Shown here: positions 62,949 through 64,000 of the stretch, piece by piece
Layout: every line of letters begins with the position of its first letter
Position numbering within the stretch: the first letter of the stretch is position 1
From: Streptomyces sp. NBC_00335
GTDB taxonomy: Bacteria > Actinomycetota > Actinomycetes > Streptomycetales > Streptomycetaceae
DNA length: 64,000 bases
Direction of reading: 5' to 3'
Assembly: GCF_036127095.1 (NCBI RefSeq)
Contig: NZ_CP108006.1
Span: forward strand, 8,423,501-8,487,500
The notes under the pieces: model-generated
Told to the model about the DNA's origin: nothing
Databases searched by the model: none
What the model saw: the letters and a program-made list of their open reading frames with translations, nothing else
Program-made: the position numbers and the translations under genes

Positions 62949-64000
62949 CTAGCGAGTACAGCTAGTGACCGCCGGGTTTGAGGGATCGCAGTTGCCGGGG
63001 TTGTTGTTCGCGATGGTCGTGTGGTTGAGGGTGACGCTTCCGCCTTCGTTGTGGAGGCCGGCGGGGGCGTGGGCTGCGGTATTGCCTGTGACACGGGAGT
63101 CGTTGAGCGTTGCGTCACCCTGGTTGTGAATGCCGGCACCGGTTCCTTGGGTGGCTGCGTTCCTGTCGATGACGGTGTTGCGGGTGTTGAGCGTTCCGAA
63201 GTTGTAGATGCCGCCACCGGAGAAGCTTGCAGTGTTGCCGCGGATGGTGGTGAGCATGTTGACGGTGAGGGTGCCGAAGTTGGCGATGCCCCCGCCAGTT
63301 CTGGCGTCGTTGCTGCGGATCTGGCTGTCGGAGATGGTCGCGGAGGAACTGTTGTTGTGGATGCCGCCGCCCAGGCCTTTCGCCTCGTTGCCGGTGAGGA
63401 TGCTCGAGGTCAGGGTGAAGGGTGCGGAGATGCTGCTGTGCGAGATGGCTCCGCCGTTACCACCGCTGACGGGGCCGGTGGAGTTGAAGGTGAAGACACT
63501 GAGGTCTACGCGTGTGGCGCCGCTGCTCAGGATGGCACCGCCGTGGCCGGCTCCGGTGCTGTTGCTTTTGAAGTAGGAACCTTCGACGCGGAGGGTTCCA
63601 TTGTTGTTGCTGATGGCGCCGCCTCCGTTGCTGGAGGCGTTGCCGATGAGGCGGGTGTTGTTGAGGGAAGCAACGGTGCCGAATCCCAGCTGGATGGCCC
63701 CGCCCTGGGCGCCTCCTCCGGCTTTGGCGTTGGTGAGGGCAACGTCTCGGAGAGTCAGGTTCGCGCCGGTGACCGGGGGGAGGTTGAAGAAGCGGAATTC
63801 GCTGTCGGTGTTGTCGTCGCGGGTGATGGTGGCGTTGCGTCCGTTGATGGTGATGGGGCTGGTGATCTGGGGGAGCGCGGCCTGGCCGGGGCCGGCGATC
63901 GGCTCGGTGTAGGTGTAGGTGCAGTCGCGGGCGAGGTTGAGGGTGTCGGAGGTGCTGGGGGTGCTGTTGGCGGTGGTGATGGCCTGGATGAGGGCGGCGG
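62949..64000 (-). CDS. Right-handed beta-helix repeat protein (5' end outside window)
   Basis: At least 350 residues are visible, open to the right edge. The chain is a run of parallel beta-helix turns: SPITINGRNATITRDDNTDS, GGGAQGGAIQLG, RLIGNASSNGGGAISNN, ILTGNEAKGLGGGIHNN, SQIRSNDARTGGGIANFG, TASFSGGGIYNFG and HTTIANNNPGNCDPSNPA. The repeated GG(A/I)I...N pattern is that of polymorphic membrane-like beta-helix proteins, usually secreted. No catalytic motif is seen in this part. The stop is TAG at 62949. Confidence 0.85.
   Translation of the reverse strand, partial: AALIQAITTANSTPSTSDTLNLARDCTYTYTEPIAGPGQAALPQITSPITINGRNATITRDDNTDSEFRFFNLPPVTGANLTLRDVALTNAKAGGGAQGGAIQLGFGTVASLNNTRLIGNASSNGGGAISNNNGTLRVEGSYFKSNSTGAGHGGAILSSGATRVDLSVFTFNSTGPVSGGNGGAISHSSISAPFTLTSSILTGNEAKGLGGGIHNNSSSATISDSQIRSNDARTGGGIANFGTLTVNMLTTIRGNTASFSGGGIYNFGTLNTRNTVIDRNAATQGTGAGIHNQGDATLNDSRVTGNTAAHAPAGLHNEGGSVTLNHTTIANNNPGNCDPSNPAVTSCTR

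Overview
The window is high-GC actinobacterial chromosome, most likely from a Streptomyces or close relative. Supporting signs are frequent GTG and TTG starts, a complete mce locus flanked by secreted proteins, a maleylpyruvate isomerase-fold (mycothiol-dependent type) protein, YtrA/GntR, PucR, HxlR and AraC regulators, and IS families typical of streptomycetes. All calls come from reading the sequence; no database search was run.

Layout. 1-9.3 kb: the 3' end of a secreted protein with a strong terminator, then regulator/target pairs (HxlR with an MFS exporter, AraC with an atypical SDR, LysR near a DoxX protein) and a carboxyethyl-ornithine synthase-like dehydrogenase. 9.4-13.6 kb: membrane-lipid genes (PAP2-diacylglycerol kinase fusion, YihY/BrkB protein, PAP2 phosphatase), followed by an initiator tRNA and its terminator. 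14-15.5 kb: a DUF6817-like protein and a secreted ricin-type lectin. 15.7-28.1 kb: a 13-gene mce operon on the minus strand (ATPase, two permeases, MceA-F, four Mce-associated proteins), almost entirely translationally coupled. 28.8-33.7 kb: three secreted proteins and a PucR regulator on the plus strand, plausibly part of the same lipid or steroid uptake module. 33.8-36.6 kb: an ABC exporter coupled to a NUDIX hydrolase.

37-46.5 kb is accessory DNA. It holds an intact IS5-family element with a passenger gene, decayed IS5 and ISL3 transposases, an orphan phage tail-tube (gp19) homologue, SUKH genes and small hypothetical genes. 47-54.2 kb returns to ordinary operons: a maleylpyruvate isomerase-fold protein, two heavy-metal-binding (YbjQ-like) paralogues, a stranded metF 3' fragment with an 18-bp tandem repeat, and a compact operon that looks like a DNA-alkylation response cassette (two paralogous nucleic-acid 2OG-Fe(II) oxygenases, Ogt, a free-standing Ada zinc domain and an unknown protein).

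54.2-62.8 kb mixes immunity-like genes (SUKH, SUFU, a twice-frameshifted WapI-type gene), a YtrA-type GntR/ABC operon with an 11-bp inverted-repeat operator, and remnants of Tn554-type recombinase and IS110 transposase. The window ends inside a minus-strand right-handed beta-helix protein.

The best candidates for something not well described are the alkylation-repair cassette, the mce locus with its secreted-protein neighbours, the IS5 element carrying a passenger gene, and the scatter of immunity-type genes without visible toxins.
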